Under the pieces are notes generated by a model. The model saw only the letters and a program-made list of their open reading frames with translations, was not told where the DNA came from and made no database searches. Of a stretch of 64,000 nucleotides of DNA, positions 51,878 through 59,750 are shown piece by piece. The stretch covers positions 43,030-107,029 of the forward strand of contig JFBG01000027.1 in NCBI GenBank assembly GCA_000583135.1, written 5' to 3'. The DNA comes from Thioalkalivibrio sp. HK1 (GTDB taxonomy: Bacteria > Pseudomonadota > Gammaproteobacteria > HK1). Position numbers and translations under genes: made by a program. Within the stretch, counting starts at the first letter, position 1, and the number at the start of each line of letters is the position of its first letter.

Positions 51878-52636
51878 CTAATGACGATACGAGGGATCCT
51901 CGCGATCGAGCATCCTGAGCACCGCCTCCCACTCCAATTGACAAGGCTCGCTTCCGGACGGGGAGCCGTACTGGGCGAGCCTTTCGACCGCCTCGGGACG
52001 AGGATGAATGATCTCCGCCCTCGAAGAAAGCACGTCCACCTGCACCTTGCAGGCATTTTCGAGGTTGTAGAGCATGGTGAAGGCCCGTGCCACCCCGGCA
52101 GCGCAACTGAGCAGGCCGTGGTTATGAAGGATCATCATGTTATGAGTGCCCAAGTCCGCCACCAAGCGCTCGCACTCTTCGGGTCCCGATGTTTGCAGGT
52201 CGTATTCGTGATAGGCAAGATGACCGTCGAAGAGCATCGCCTGCTGGGTGATCGGCAACAGCCCCTCTCGCATGCACGAAACGGCCATACCGGCCCGGGT
52301 ATGGGTATGCAATATCCAGTTGAGATCGGGGCGATGTTGCAAGATGGTGCTGTGGATCGCATGCCCGGCATCGTTGAGGGGGTAGTCGCCTTGGACCACA
52401 TTGCCCTCGAAATCCACCTCGATCAGATTCGATGCGGTGATCTCGTCGAAGAGCAGGCCATAAGGATTGATGTAGTAGCGATCGTCGATGCTCGGGTGAC
52501 GGGCGGAGATATGGGTATAGATCAGATCCGTCCATCCGAACTTGACGAAGGCGCGGTAGCAGGCGGCGAGATCGCAGCGAACCTGCCACTCCTGCCGGGA
52601 AAAGCGACTGTCGGAAACCGCCCTTATCGCATCCAT
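51878..52636 (-). CDS. Class II aldolase/adducin family protein
   Basis: 252 residues of the zinc-dependent class II aldolase fold (fuculose-phosphate aldolase, ribulose-phosphate epimerase, decarboxylase relatives). Zinc ligands are in WILHTHTRAGMAVSCM near 109-124 and ILHNHGLLSC near 166-175; the N-terminal FGWTDLIYTHISARHP is typical of the aldolase II subgroup lacking a phosphate pocket motif. GGAGG precedes ATG 52636. Substrate unknown. Probably co-transcribed with the cupin gene, 106 bp downstream. Confidence 0.9.
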   Translation of the reverse strand: MDAIRAVSDSRFSRQEWQVRCDLAACYRAFVKFGWTDLIYTHISARHPSIDDRYYINPYGLLFDEITASNLIEVDFEGNVVQGDYPLNDAGHAIHSTILQHRPDLNWILHTHTRAGMAVSCMREGLLPITQQAMLFDGHLAYHEYDLQTSGPEECERLVADLGTHNMMILHNHGLLSCAAGVARAFTMLYNLENACKVQVDVLSSRAEIIHPRPEAVERLAQYGSPSGSEPCQLEWEAVLRMLDREDPSYRH

Positions 52637-52790
52637 GTTCGCCCTCCTTCGAAAGGGGAGTAATGTCGGATCGTCGATTCGGATCGCCCGAAGGCACCCG
52701 CCCGTCGATGGCGCCTCGTCGTCTTTGTGGATGACGGCATCATCGATGATCGGGAGCGATCGTCGATGAGGATCGCTTGGTAGCGAGCGC

Positions 52791-52997
52791 TCACTCCAAG
52801 GCGATATCATCCTCGATTTCGAGTTCGACTCCCAACTCCGGCAACTTCAAAACCACCTTGGCCCGGATCTTGGCGTCCCCCGCAAGGCTTCCATCGGCGA
52901 TGGCTTTGCGCACCGCCTGTTCGATTTCGCGCTGCGAGCCGACCCCGACTTTCTTGAGAAATTTACGAGTTTGTAAGTTGAAGGTCTCTTCGTTCAT
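52791..52997 (-). CDS. DUF6494 family small protein
   Basis: 68-residue cytoplasmic protein starting MNEETFNLQTRKFLKKVGV, the recognisable DUF6494 N-terminus, with a QREIEQAV-RKAI helix and a beta-rich acidic C-terminus. Function unknown. GAAGGGG lies about 3-8 nt before ATG 52997, and the gene is 41 bp from the ACT-domain gene on the same strand. Confidence 0.85.
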   Translation of the reverse strand: MNEETFNLQTRKFLKKVGVGSQREIEQAVRKAIADGSLAGDAKIRAKVVLKLPELGVELEIEDDIALE

Positions 52998-53038
52998 CGC
53001 CCCTTCTCTTTTTATGATCGCCCGGATATCCGAATCGT

Positions 53039-53500
53039 TCAGATATCCGCAAGGAGATCTCCTTCCCAAAGCGATCGATTGGCATCTTTGGATGCATGCG
53101 CGGCCTGCTTTCGCAGACCGTCGAGGATGGCAACGGCCCGCTCCTCGCACTGCGCCGGGATCAGAAGATGGTCGTGGTAGAAAGCGGCGAGCACATTGCA
53201 AGGGATATTTTCCTCGGCGAGGGCGGTGGAGATGGCCGCCGTGAGTCCGACCGAATCGAGCGCCGAATGCACATCGATGGTCAGCCACGAGGCGATGAAA
53301 TCACCGATCCAGCCCTCGCGCTCGGCTCGCTGCGTCGTGGCCACGACCGTATCCCCCTGCCGCTCGTGCACCACCGCCTCGACCCCGTCGCCGATCGAGG
53401 GGGCGGTGCCGGCATCGAGAGAAACGACCGTGTACTTTCCCGTGCGCACCGAGACGCTCAAGTGCGCGATCATCGAATCCAAATCACGTACGGGCAACAT
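53039..53500 (-). CDS. ACT-domain protein
   Basis: 153 residues with two ACT-like halves. The second half (WLTIDVHSALDSVGLTAAISTALAEENIPCNVLAAFYHDHLLIP) is the amino-acid-binding ACT_7/CASTOR-like module common in uncharacterised bacterial proteins, with the H-D-H-L-L-I/V motif. Probably a small-molecule sensor or regulator. ATG 53500 follows GGAG by 11 nt; the GTG at 53512 overlaps it. Likely transcribed with the DUF6494 gene. Confidence 0.87.
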   Translation of the reverse strand: MLPVRDLDSMIAHLSVSVRTGKYTVVSLDAGTAPSIGDGVEAVVHERQGDTVVATTQRAEREGWIGDFIASWLTIDVHSALDSVGLTAAISTALAEENIPCNVLAAFYHDHLLIPAQCEERAVAILDGLRKQAAHASKDANRSLWEGDLLADI

Positions 53501-53827
53501 CGTTCGGTTCACTCCGATGGCAATCGCTTAGGTACCCGAAAAAAGGGCGCGGCGATGCCGGATTCGTTCCGAGCGCCGCCGTGCCTCGTCACCGCCGAGA
53601 TCACAAGCCCGAATGCTACCACTTACTCGGCGCTTGGCAAGCATGGATCATCCATGGATCATCATTGATTTGCACTTCGGAGGATCCGCATCAGAGCCAT
53701 CTTCGATCCGATCCTCACCGATCGCTTTTCGAAAGATCCCTTTATCATCGTCGATCCGATACAAAGCCTCGTCACCGCTTCGAATCGTAAGCAGGCTTCG
53801 ATAACCGGCGAGGATCATGAGGATCTT
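53501..53827. other. Intergenic region between divergent genes
   Basis: 327 bp between the ACT-domain gene and mobA. It holds a perfect 11-bp tandem duplication of CATGGATCATC (53642-53652, 53653-53663). No tRNA, terminator or additional gene was found. Confidence 0.55.
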
Positions 53828-54505
53828 TTGACAATCATGAGCGTTTCAACCTATCCGAAGGATCGCATCACCGCGCTCGTGCTCGCCGGCGGGCGCGCTC
53901 GGCGCATGGGAGGCAAGGACAAGGGGCTGATCCCCTTGGTCGGGAAGCCGATGATCGCCCATACCTTGCGGGCGCTCGAAAACCAAGCGGCGAGGGTCAT
54001 CATCAACGCCAACCGCCATCTCGATCGATATCGGGCGATCGGCAACTGTCCGGTGATCATGGATCCAGTGATCGAAGGCGAGAAAGACGAAGGATCGGCC
54101 GAAGCGATCGCCTTCGCCGGACCGCTGGCGGGGATGGCAAGCGGGCTCGAGGCCTCGACCACCCCCTTGGTGCTGACCGTTCCTTGCGATGCGCCCTTGC
54201 TGGACGAGACCTTGGGACCTAGGCTTCATGCGGCCTTGGAGCGTGAAAAAGCGGAGATCGCCGTGGCCCATGACGGCAAGCGCCTGCAACCGACCTTCGC
54301 CTTGCTGACCCGCCCTCTCTTGCCCGATCTGCTCGCCTTCCTAACCCAAGGCGGGCGCAAGATCGATCGTTGGTATGCAACCCGCCACACCTTATCGGTG
54401 GATTTTTCGGATCGACCAAGGGGCTTTGCCAATATCAACAACCCCGAGGATCTCGAACGGCTCGAAGCGATGCTCGAACACCGAGCGCCGAGCGGGGTAT
54501 CGTAA
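53828..54505 (+). CDS. mobA: Molybdenum cofactor guanylyltransferase
   Basis: Attaches GMP to molybdopterin to make the bis-MGD cofactor of DMSO-reductase-family enzymes; 225 residues. The nucleotide-binding start ALVLAGGRARRMGGKDKGLIPL is diagnostic, followed by GPLAGMASGLEA and VPCDAPLL. Start choice: TTG 53828 lies 5 nt after GAGG, while ATG 53837 has no site at a good distance; either gives the same core. No molybdoenzyme gene is in the window. Confidence 0.95.
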   Translation: MTIMSVSTYPKDRITALVLAGGRARRMGGKDKGLIPLVGKPMIAHTLRALENQAARVIINANRHLDRYRAIGNCPVIMDPVIEGEKDEGSAEAIAFAGPLAGMASGLEASTTPLVLTVPCDAPLLDETLGPRLHAALEREKAEIAVAHDGKRLQPTFALLTRPLLPDLLAFLTQGGRKIDRWYATRHTLSVDFSDRPRGFANINNPEDLERLEAMLEHRAPSGVS

Positions 54506-54539
54506 GTGAGGCCCGCCGTGGAGGCTCGGCTGGGCTCGG

Positions 54540-56690
54540 CTATCGAATCCTTCGAATCAACAAATGGCGACGGGGCGTTACTTGCAGGCGAAAATGCGCA
54601 GCGACGAAGGTGGAGGTCTCGTCCTCGCAGACGATCGCCGGGCCATCGAGACCGGTGCCCGGGGCAAGGTCCTCTCGCCGCCAAAGCGGCACCCTAAGAC
54701 TCGAGCCGCTTTCGAGATCCGGCACTTCGAGATGGTCGAGCGGAGGCGGGGGCGGCTTGCAAGCGGGCTGTGCCTGCTCGTTCGCATCGAATCCGGCATC
54801 GGCATCGGCTTCTTGCGATAACGAGGTCGATGAGTCGCAATGGTTCGAGACCGTCGAGACGCTCAAGGTAAAAGTCAATACCTCGATCTCGGCCTCGGGC
54901 AGGGTGCGGCGATACAAGCGCTTGTATGCTTGATCGAAGGCTGCGCGCAAGGACGAGCGATCCCCGACATCGAGCCCTCGCACCGGCAGGGGGACGAAGA
55001 TTTCATGCCCTTGACCGACATAGCGCATGAACGCTCCGCGGCTTTGTCGGATCTCGGCTTCGGGGGCCGCCCGGCGCACCACCGCCAAGGCCTCCTCGGC
55101 CATCTCGGCGAGCAATGCGTCGATGAGGCAGGCATCGAAATCGCGCAAGCGCATATTGCGGCTTCGCACCACCTCGTAGGCGATCGGTGCGCGCAGGAAA
55201 CCCACCGCCGAACCCACCCCCGCCTGCGCCGGAATCACCAAGGTCTCGATCCCGAGTTTGTCGACAAGGCGGCCGGCATGCAAAGGAGCGGCGCCGCCGA
55301 AGGCGATGATCGCATGCTCGGCGGCGTTTTTCCCCTGCTCCACCGCATGCACCCGGGCGGCGTTGGCCATCGTCTCGTCGACCATTTCGGCGATTCCGAA
55401 GGCCGCCATCCTCTCGTCGATCCCCAACGGTGCGGCAACGGCATCGGCAATCGCCCGGCTCGCCGCCGCCCTATCCAAAGGGATCGAGCCTGCGGCAAAG
55501 CGCGAGGGGTCGATCCTCCCGAGCAGGATATCGGCATCGGTGACGGTCGGCTTCGTCCCGCCTCGTCCATAAGCCGCCGGACCGGGTTCGGAGCCTGCGC
55601 TTTCGGGTCCGACCGATATCCGACCCATGCGATCGACCCCGGCGATCGAACCTCCGCCGGCGCCGATCTCGACCATCTCGATCACCGGAATCCGCAAGGG
55701 CAACCCGCTGCCCTTCATGAAGCGAGCGCGGCGGTCCACCTCGAATTCTCGAGCGGTGCCGGGAACGAAATCGTCGATCAGGCAGATTTTGGCGGTGGTG
55801 CCCCCCATATCGAAGGAAAGGGCCTTTTCGAATCCCAGCTCCCGCGCGATACCGGCGGCGAGGATGGCCCCGCCGGCGGGGCCGGATTCGACGAGGCGGA
55901 TGGGAAAACGCATCGCGGTATCGAGTCCGGTCAGCCCCCCGCCGGAGGTCATCAGCAACAGCGGACATGTGAACCCGCGTTCGACGAGCCTTCGCCCCAA
56001 TCGCTCGAGATAACCCGCCATCAAGGGTTGGATATAGGCATTGGCGACGGTGGTGCAAAAACGCTCGTACTCGCGCACCTCGGGACACACTTCGCACGAT
56101 AGGGTGATGGATACCCCGGGCAGGCAGTGGGCGATGATCGCCTTGGCTTTTCGTTCGTGGTCGGGATTGGCGTAGCTATGCAAAAAGCCGATCCCGACGC
56201 TCTCGACTTCGAGCGCCGCCAACCCTCGGGCGAGAGCGGCTACCTCGGATTCGTCGAGAGGCTCGATCACCTGCCCTCGGACATCGACCCGCTCCGGGAC
56301 CGTAAAGCGCAGCTCGCGCGGCACCAACGCCGGCGGCTTTTCGATCATGATGTCATATTGATCGTGGCGGCTTTCGTAGCCGATATCGAGCACGTCCCGG
56401 AACCCCGAGGTGGTGATGAGGGCGGTCTTCGCCCCCTTGCGCTCGATGATGGCGTTGGTGGCCAGCGTGGTGCCGTGGATCGACAAGGAGACATCGCTCG
56501 CATCGCATCTTGCCCGTTCCAAAACCTCATCCACCCCGACCATCACCCCGTCATCCGGAGCGAAGTGCGTGGTCAACACCTTGGCCGTGGCCGAACCCGA
56601 GGGATGTTCGAGCACCACATCGGTGAAAGTGCCGCCGATATCGACCGCCAAACGGCAACCGCTACCGCCTTCTCGGGGGCTTTCGCTCAT
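54540..56690 (-). CDS. Hydantoinase A / N-methylhydantoinase (HyuA) family ATPase
   Basis: 716-residue actin-fold ATP-dependent amidase subunit, acting on hydantoins, 5-oxoproline or, in acetone carboxylase relatives, ketones. The phosphate loops LAVDIGGTFTDVVLE and LSFDMGGTTAKICLIDDF, LLMTSGGGLTG, VESGPAGGAILAAG and IAFGGAAPLHAG are present. It appears without an adjacent HyuB gene, which normally pairs with it; the next gene is a class III aminotransferase. A proline-rich insertion (KPPPPPLDHLEVPD) precedes the C-terminal domain. ATG 56690 is chosen; a TTG three codons upstream is possible. Confidence 0.92.
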   Translation of the reverse strand: MSESPREGGSGCRLAVDIGGTFTDVVLEHPSGSATAKVLTTHFAPDDGVMVGVDEVLERARCDASDVSLSIHGTTLATNAIIERKGAKTALITTSGFRDVLDIGYESRHDQYDIMIEKPPALVPRELRFTVPERVDVRGQVIEPLDESEVAALARGLAALEVESVGIGFLHSYANPDHERKAKAIIAHCLPGVSITLSCEVCPEVREYERFCTTVANAYIQPLMAGYLERLGRRLVERGFTCPLLLMTSGGGLTGLDTAMRFPIRLVESGPAGGAILAAGIARELGFEKALSFDMGGTTAKICLIDDFVPGTAREFEVDRRARFMKGSGLPLRIPVIEMVEIGAGGGSIAGVDRMGRISVGPESAGSEPGPAAYGRGGTKPTVTDADILLGRIDPSRFAAGSIPLDRAAASRAIADAVAAPLGIDERMAAFGIAEMVDETMANAARVHAVEQGKNAAEHAIIAFGGAAPLHAGRLVDKLGIETLVIPAQAGVGSAVGFLRAPIAYEVVRSRNMRLRDFDACLIDALLAEMAEEALAVVRRAAPEAEIRQSRGAFMRYVGQGHEIFVPLPVRGLDVGDRSSLRAAFDQAYKRLYRRTLPEAEIEVLTFTLSVSTVSNHCDSSTSLSQEADADAGFDANEQAQPACKPPPPPLDHLEVPDLESGSSLRVPLWRREDLAPGTGLDGPAIVCEDETSTFVAAHFRLQVTPRRHLLIRRIR

Positions 56691-56850
56691 CGTTTGCAAC
56701 TTTCCTTATTTCCTATCCGACCCGCTCGGCGGCGGCGATGCGGCGGATGCGGTGGGCAGGGCGCCCTTTGGCACCCCGCGCACCGCCCGACAGGATGAAG
56801 CCCTCGCTCGCACCGGATCAATCCCGAATAAAGACCCTCTTGCCTCATCG

Positions 56851-58197
56851 TCAGCCGAAAACATCTTTCACACCCGAGCGCACGATATCGACGATATCGT
56901 CGATGATCGCATCGGGAACGATGATCGGCGGGGCGAGGCAAATCGTATCCTCGCCTTTGAGTCGGGTGAACAATCGGCGCTTGATCAGTGCCTTGAGGAG
57001 GCGAGGACCGACCCCGTCCTCGGCGGTGAAGGGCTCCTTGGTCGCGCGGTCTTTGACCACCTCCACCGCGCACATCAATCCGAGCCCGCGGATATCCCCG
57101 ACATTGGGATGACTTTCGAGCGCATCGCGCAAACCGGTGAGCAAGCGCTCGCCCTTGCGCGCCGCTTGGGTCGGGAAATCCTCGTTCTCCATGATATCGA
57201 GGGTCGCCAACGCCACCGCACACCCCACCGGATGCGCGCTGTAGGTGTAGGCATGCATCCACGGCTTGCCGCCGCCCTCGATGACCTCGGCGATCTCGTC
57301 GCTGATCCCGATACCGCCGAGCGGGAAATAACCGGAGGTGATGGCCTTGGCGTACTGTATCAAGTCCGGCTGCACCCCCCAATGCTCCAACCCGAACCAG
57401 CGTCCGGTGCGACCGAAACCGGTGATCACCTCGTCCGCGCATAGCAATACTTCGTGGCGGTCGCAGATTTCGCGGATACGCGGAAAATAATCGTCCGGCG
57501 GGGGGATCACCCCGCCTGCGCCTTGTACCGGTTCGGCGATGAACATCGCGACATTCTCGGCGCCCTCCTCCAAGATCCTCTTTTCCAGCTCGTCGGCGGC
57601 GGCCACCCCCGGGCTCGTCCCCGGCGGCGCCTGATAACGATAGGGATAAGGCGAGGGGATATGGGAAAAGCCCGGAACCCGAGGCTCGAACATCGGCCAG
57701 TAGGTCGATATCCCCGTTGCGCTCATCGCCGCCAAGGTCACGCCGTGATAGCCGAGCACCCGAGAGATGATGCGGGTCTTGTCCGGCCGCCCCCGCGCTT
57801 TCCAATAGTGGCGAGCCATTTTGATATTGCTATCGGTGGACTCCCCACCCCCGGAGGTGAAGAAAAAACGATTGATCTTGGGATAGGTGATCCGAGCCAG
57901 GCGCTCCGCAAGTTCGATGGCATTGGGATTGGAACTGCCGGCATAGCCCGAGGCATAACCCAGCGAGTGCATTTGACGGCTTGCGGCATCGGCCAGCTCC
58001 TTGCGCCCGTTGCCGCAGGTGTTGTTCCACAACCCCGCCAGACCGTCGATAAAGACATCCCCGTTGGCGTCATGAAGCATCGCCCCTTCGCCCTTCACCC
58101 ACACCCGAGCGTCGACATGCTGCTTCGGGTTGTGCAAGGGATGGATCAGATGACCCTGATCGCGCTCGATCCAAGCGGCATTCTCGTCGTTGTTCAA
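56851..58197 (-). CDS. Class III (omega) aminotransferase, TTG start
   Basis: 448-residue PLP enzyme of the ornithine/4-aminobutyrate/beta-alanine:pyruvate aminotransferase class. Signatures: GLWNNTCGNGRKELADAA near the N-terminus, FFFTSGGGESTDSNIKMAR, LLCADEVITGFGRTGRWF and the lysine segment IQYAKAITSGYFPLGG. The TTG at 58197 is used because AAGGAG-AGGGGG lies just upstream; the TTG at 58221 overlaps this site. Acceptor is probably pyruvate. A taurine or beta-alanine donor would connect with the aldehyde dehydrogenase 47 kb away, but nothing in the sequence proves that. Confidence 0.9.
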   Translation of the reverse strand: MNNDENAAWIERDQGHLIHPLHNPKQHVDARVWVKGEGAMLHDANGDVFIDGLAGLWNNTCGNGRKELADAASRQMHSLGYASGYAGSSNPNAIELAERLARITYPKINRFFFTSGGGESTDSNIKMARHYWKARGRPDKTRIISRVLGYHGVTLAAMSATGISTYWPMFEPRVPGFSHIPSPYPYRYQAPPGTSPGVAAADELEKRILEEGAENVAMFIAEPVQGAGGVIPPPDDYFPRIREICDRHEVLLCADEVITGFGRTGRWFGLEHWGVQPDLIQYAKAITSGYFPLGGIGISDEIAEVIEGGGKPWMHAYTYSAHPVGCAVALATLDIMENEDFPTQAARKGERLLTGLRDALESHPNVGDIRGLGLMCAVEVVKDRATKEPFTAEDGVGPRLLKALIKRRLFTRLKGEDTICLAPPIIVPDAIIDDIVDIVRSGVKDVFG

Positions 58198-58516
58198 AAT
58201 CTTGGCCCCCTCTCCTTGCAAGTTTTAGGAAGAGAAACGAAAAACGCTCTTAGGCACCCGAGATCGAATGTCGGCGTCGCCTCACCGCATCCCCCTCATA
58301 TCCGCGCCCACGGATGCGCGCCGGATTCGATATTCGGCATCGAAGATCGAGGGTGCTTTGGAAGCCGCCCACTTCGAGGATCATCGAGCGACGAGGATAT
58401 CGCACAATGGCTTATTATCACCCCCGCCCCCCGCTTTCGATCCTTGCCGCATCGAAGAAACGAGATCGAAGCGATGAGATCGAAAAGACAGGGGCATCAA
58501 CGGGAGCGGCCTTGAT
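58198..58516. other. Intergenic region between divergent aminotransferase and xthA genes
   Basis: 319 bp. GGGAG near its right end is the xthA ribosome site. An imperfect tandem GAGATCGAA duplication lies at about 58462-58484. Nothing else supported. Confidence 0.5.
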
Positions 58517-59290
58517 ATGCGCATCGTCAGCTGGAATGTCAACGGAATCAGAGCCTGCGCCGGCAAGGGTTTTCTCGATGCCTTGGGCGCATCGAAAGCC
58601 GATGTCTTCGGCATCCAGGAGGTGCGGGCGTTCGAAGCGCAGATCCCCGAAGCGGTGCGATCCCCGGCCCATTGGCATACGCATTTCGTGGCGGGCAAGC
58701 GCGGCGGGTACAGCGGGGTCGGCCTTTATTCGAGGGAAAAAGCGGATCGTGTGGAAAGCGCCTTGGGCGAGGAGCGATTCGATATCGAGGGTCGCTACCA
58801 ACTCGCCCTTTTCGGGCGCATTGCGGTGATCAACGCCTATTTTCCCAACGGCAGCGGCAAGGATCGGGATAACGGACGCGTTCCCTATAAACTCGACTTC
58901 TACCGTGCGGTCTTCGATCGCGCCCAACGACTACGCAAGCGCCATCTCGTCTTCGTGATCGGGGATTTCAACACCGCCCATCGCGAAATCGACCTCGCCC
59001 GCCCCGATGCCAACCGCAAGACCAGCGGCTTCTTGCCCGAAGAGCGAGCGGAGATCGACCGGTGGCTCGAAGCCGGTTGGGTCGATACCTTCCGCGCCCG
59101 TCACCCGGACGCCCCCGGCCACTATAGCTGGTGGGCGCAACGCTCCGGTGCCCGAGCGCGCAATGTCGGCTGGCGGATCGACTACGTTCTCGCCTCGCCG
59201 AAGGCGATGTCGGCGGTGCGAGAGGCCTTCATCTGGCCCGATGTCATGGGCTCGGACCATTGCCCGATCGGGGTCGATATCGATCCTTAG
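58517..59290 (+). CDS. xthA: Exodeoxyribonuclease III
   Basis: 257-residue AP endonuclease/3'-5' exonuclease of base-excision repair. Motifs: MRIVSWNVNGIRA at the N-terminus, FGIQEVRA with the metal-ligand glutamate, INAYFPNG, VIGDFNTAHREIDLA (catalytic Asp/Asn), WRIDYVLAS and GSDHCPIGVDI (catalytic His). ATG 58517, 11 nt after GGGAG. Divergent from the aminotransferase gene. A role in repairing damage together with tag in this window is generic. Confidence 0.96.
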   Translation: MRIVSWNVNGIRACAGKGFLDALGASKADVFGIQEVRAFEAQIPEAVRSPAHWHTHFVAGKRGGYSGVGLYSREKADRVESALGEERFDIEGRYQLALFGRIAVINAYFPNGSGKDRDNGRVPYKLDFYRAVFDRAQRLRKRHLVFVIGDFNTAHREIDLARPDANRKTSGFLPEERAEIDRWLEAGWVDTFRARHPDAPGHYSWWAQRSGARARNVGWRIDYVLASPKAMSAVREAFIWPDVMGSDHCPIGVDIDP

Positions 59291-59384
59291 AACTCGATCT
59301 TCGAGCCGAAAGCGACGAGCCGCTTGATCCGCTTCGAGGCTTTCGAAGGCTAAAATAGCGCGAAAAATCTGCCCGTCGATGGAA

Positions 59385-59406
59385 AAAAAACGAGGAAAAA
59401 ACGAGC
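59385..59406. repeat. 11-bp tandem duplication after xthA
   Basis: AAAAAACGAGG followed directly by AAAAAACGAGC (59385-59395 and 59396-59406), between two convergent genes. On the minus strand the T-rich copies could assist termination of the small membrane protein gene. Confidence 0.8.
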
Positions 59407-59410
59407 GTCG

Positions 59411-59620
59411 TCAAAGAAAAACGATGGTCGCCATGCTCGCCAACACCAGCCCTGCGGACCACGTGAACAGCCACCACTGCCTTCGCTTGCCATGCCACGC
59501 CGCCCAAGCCATGACGATGCCGACCAAGATGCCGAACATCGCACTGAAAAAGATGAAATCGTAAGTGATGGAGGCCTCCGCAATCAGCGAAGTCTCCTCA
59601 TCGATCCGATAGCGCATCAT
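59411..59620 (-). CDS. Small two-span membrane protein, unknown function
   Basis: 69 residues. Two hydrophobic helices (about 20-42 and 49-67) are joined by a short basic, tryptophan-rich loop (WAAWHGKRRQWWLF), with an acidic N-terminal tail. GGGGG lies about 5-8 nt before two adjacent ATGs (59620 and 59617). The reading frame and amino-acid composition look real, but I do not recognise the family. Confidence 0.6.
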   Translation of the reverse strand: MMRYRIDEETSLIAEASITYDFIFFSAMFGILVGIVMAWAAWHGKRRQWWLFTWSAGLVLASMATIVFL

Positions 59621-59750
59621 CCGCCCCCTGTCCTATCATCTTGTCATGTCATCGAAATGTTGCCGAATGAAAAGCATTCTACCCTCATATCTTCGCTCGG
59701 CCTTTGAAACCGCCGCCAGATAAAACCTCATCCAAAACCTTTTTACCGAT

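Noticed and set aside
53513..53640. Possible tRNA upstream of mobA
   Set aside because: No anticodon stem, T-loop sequence or acceptor pairing could be assembled.
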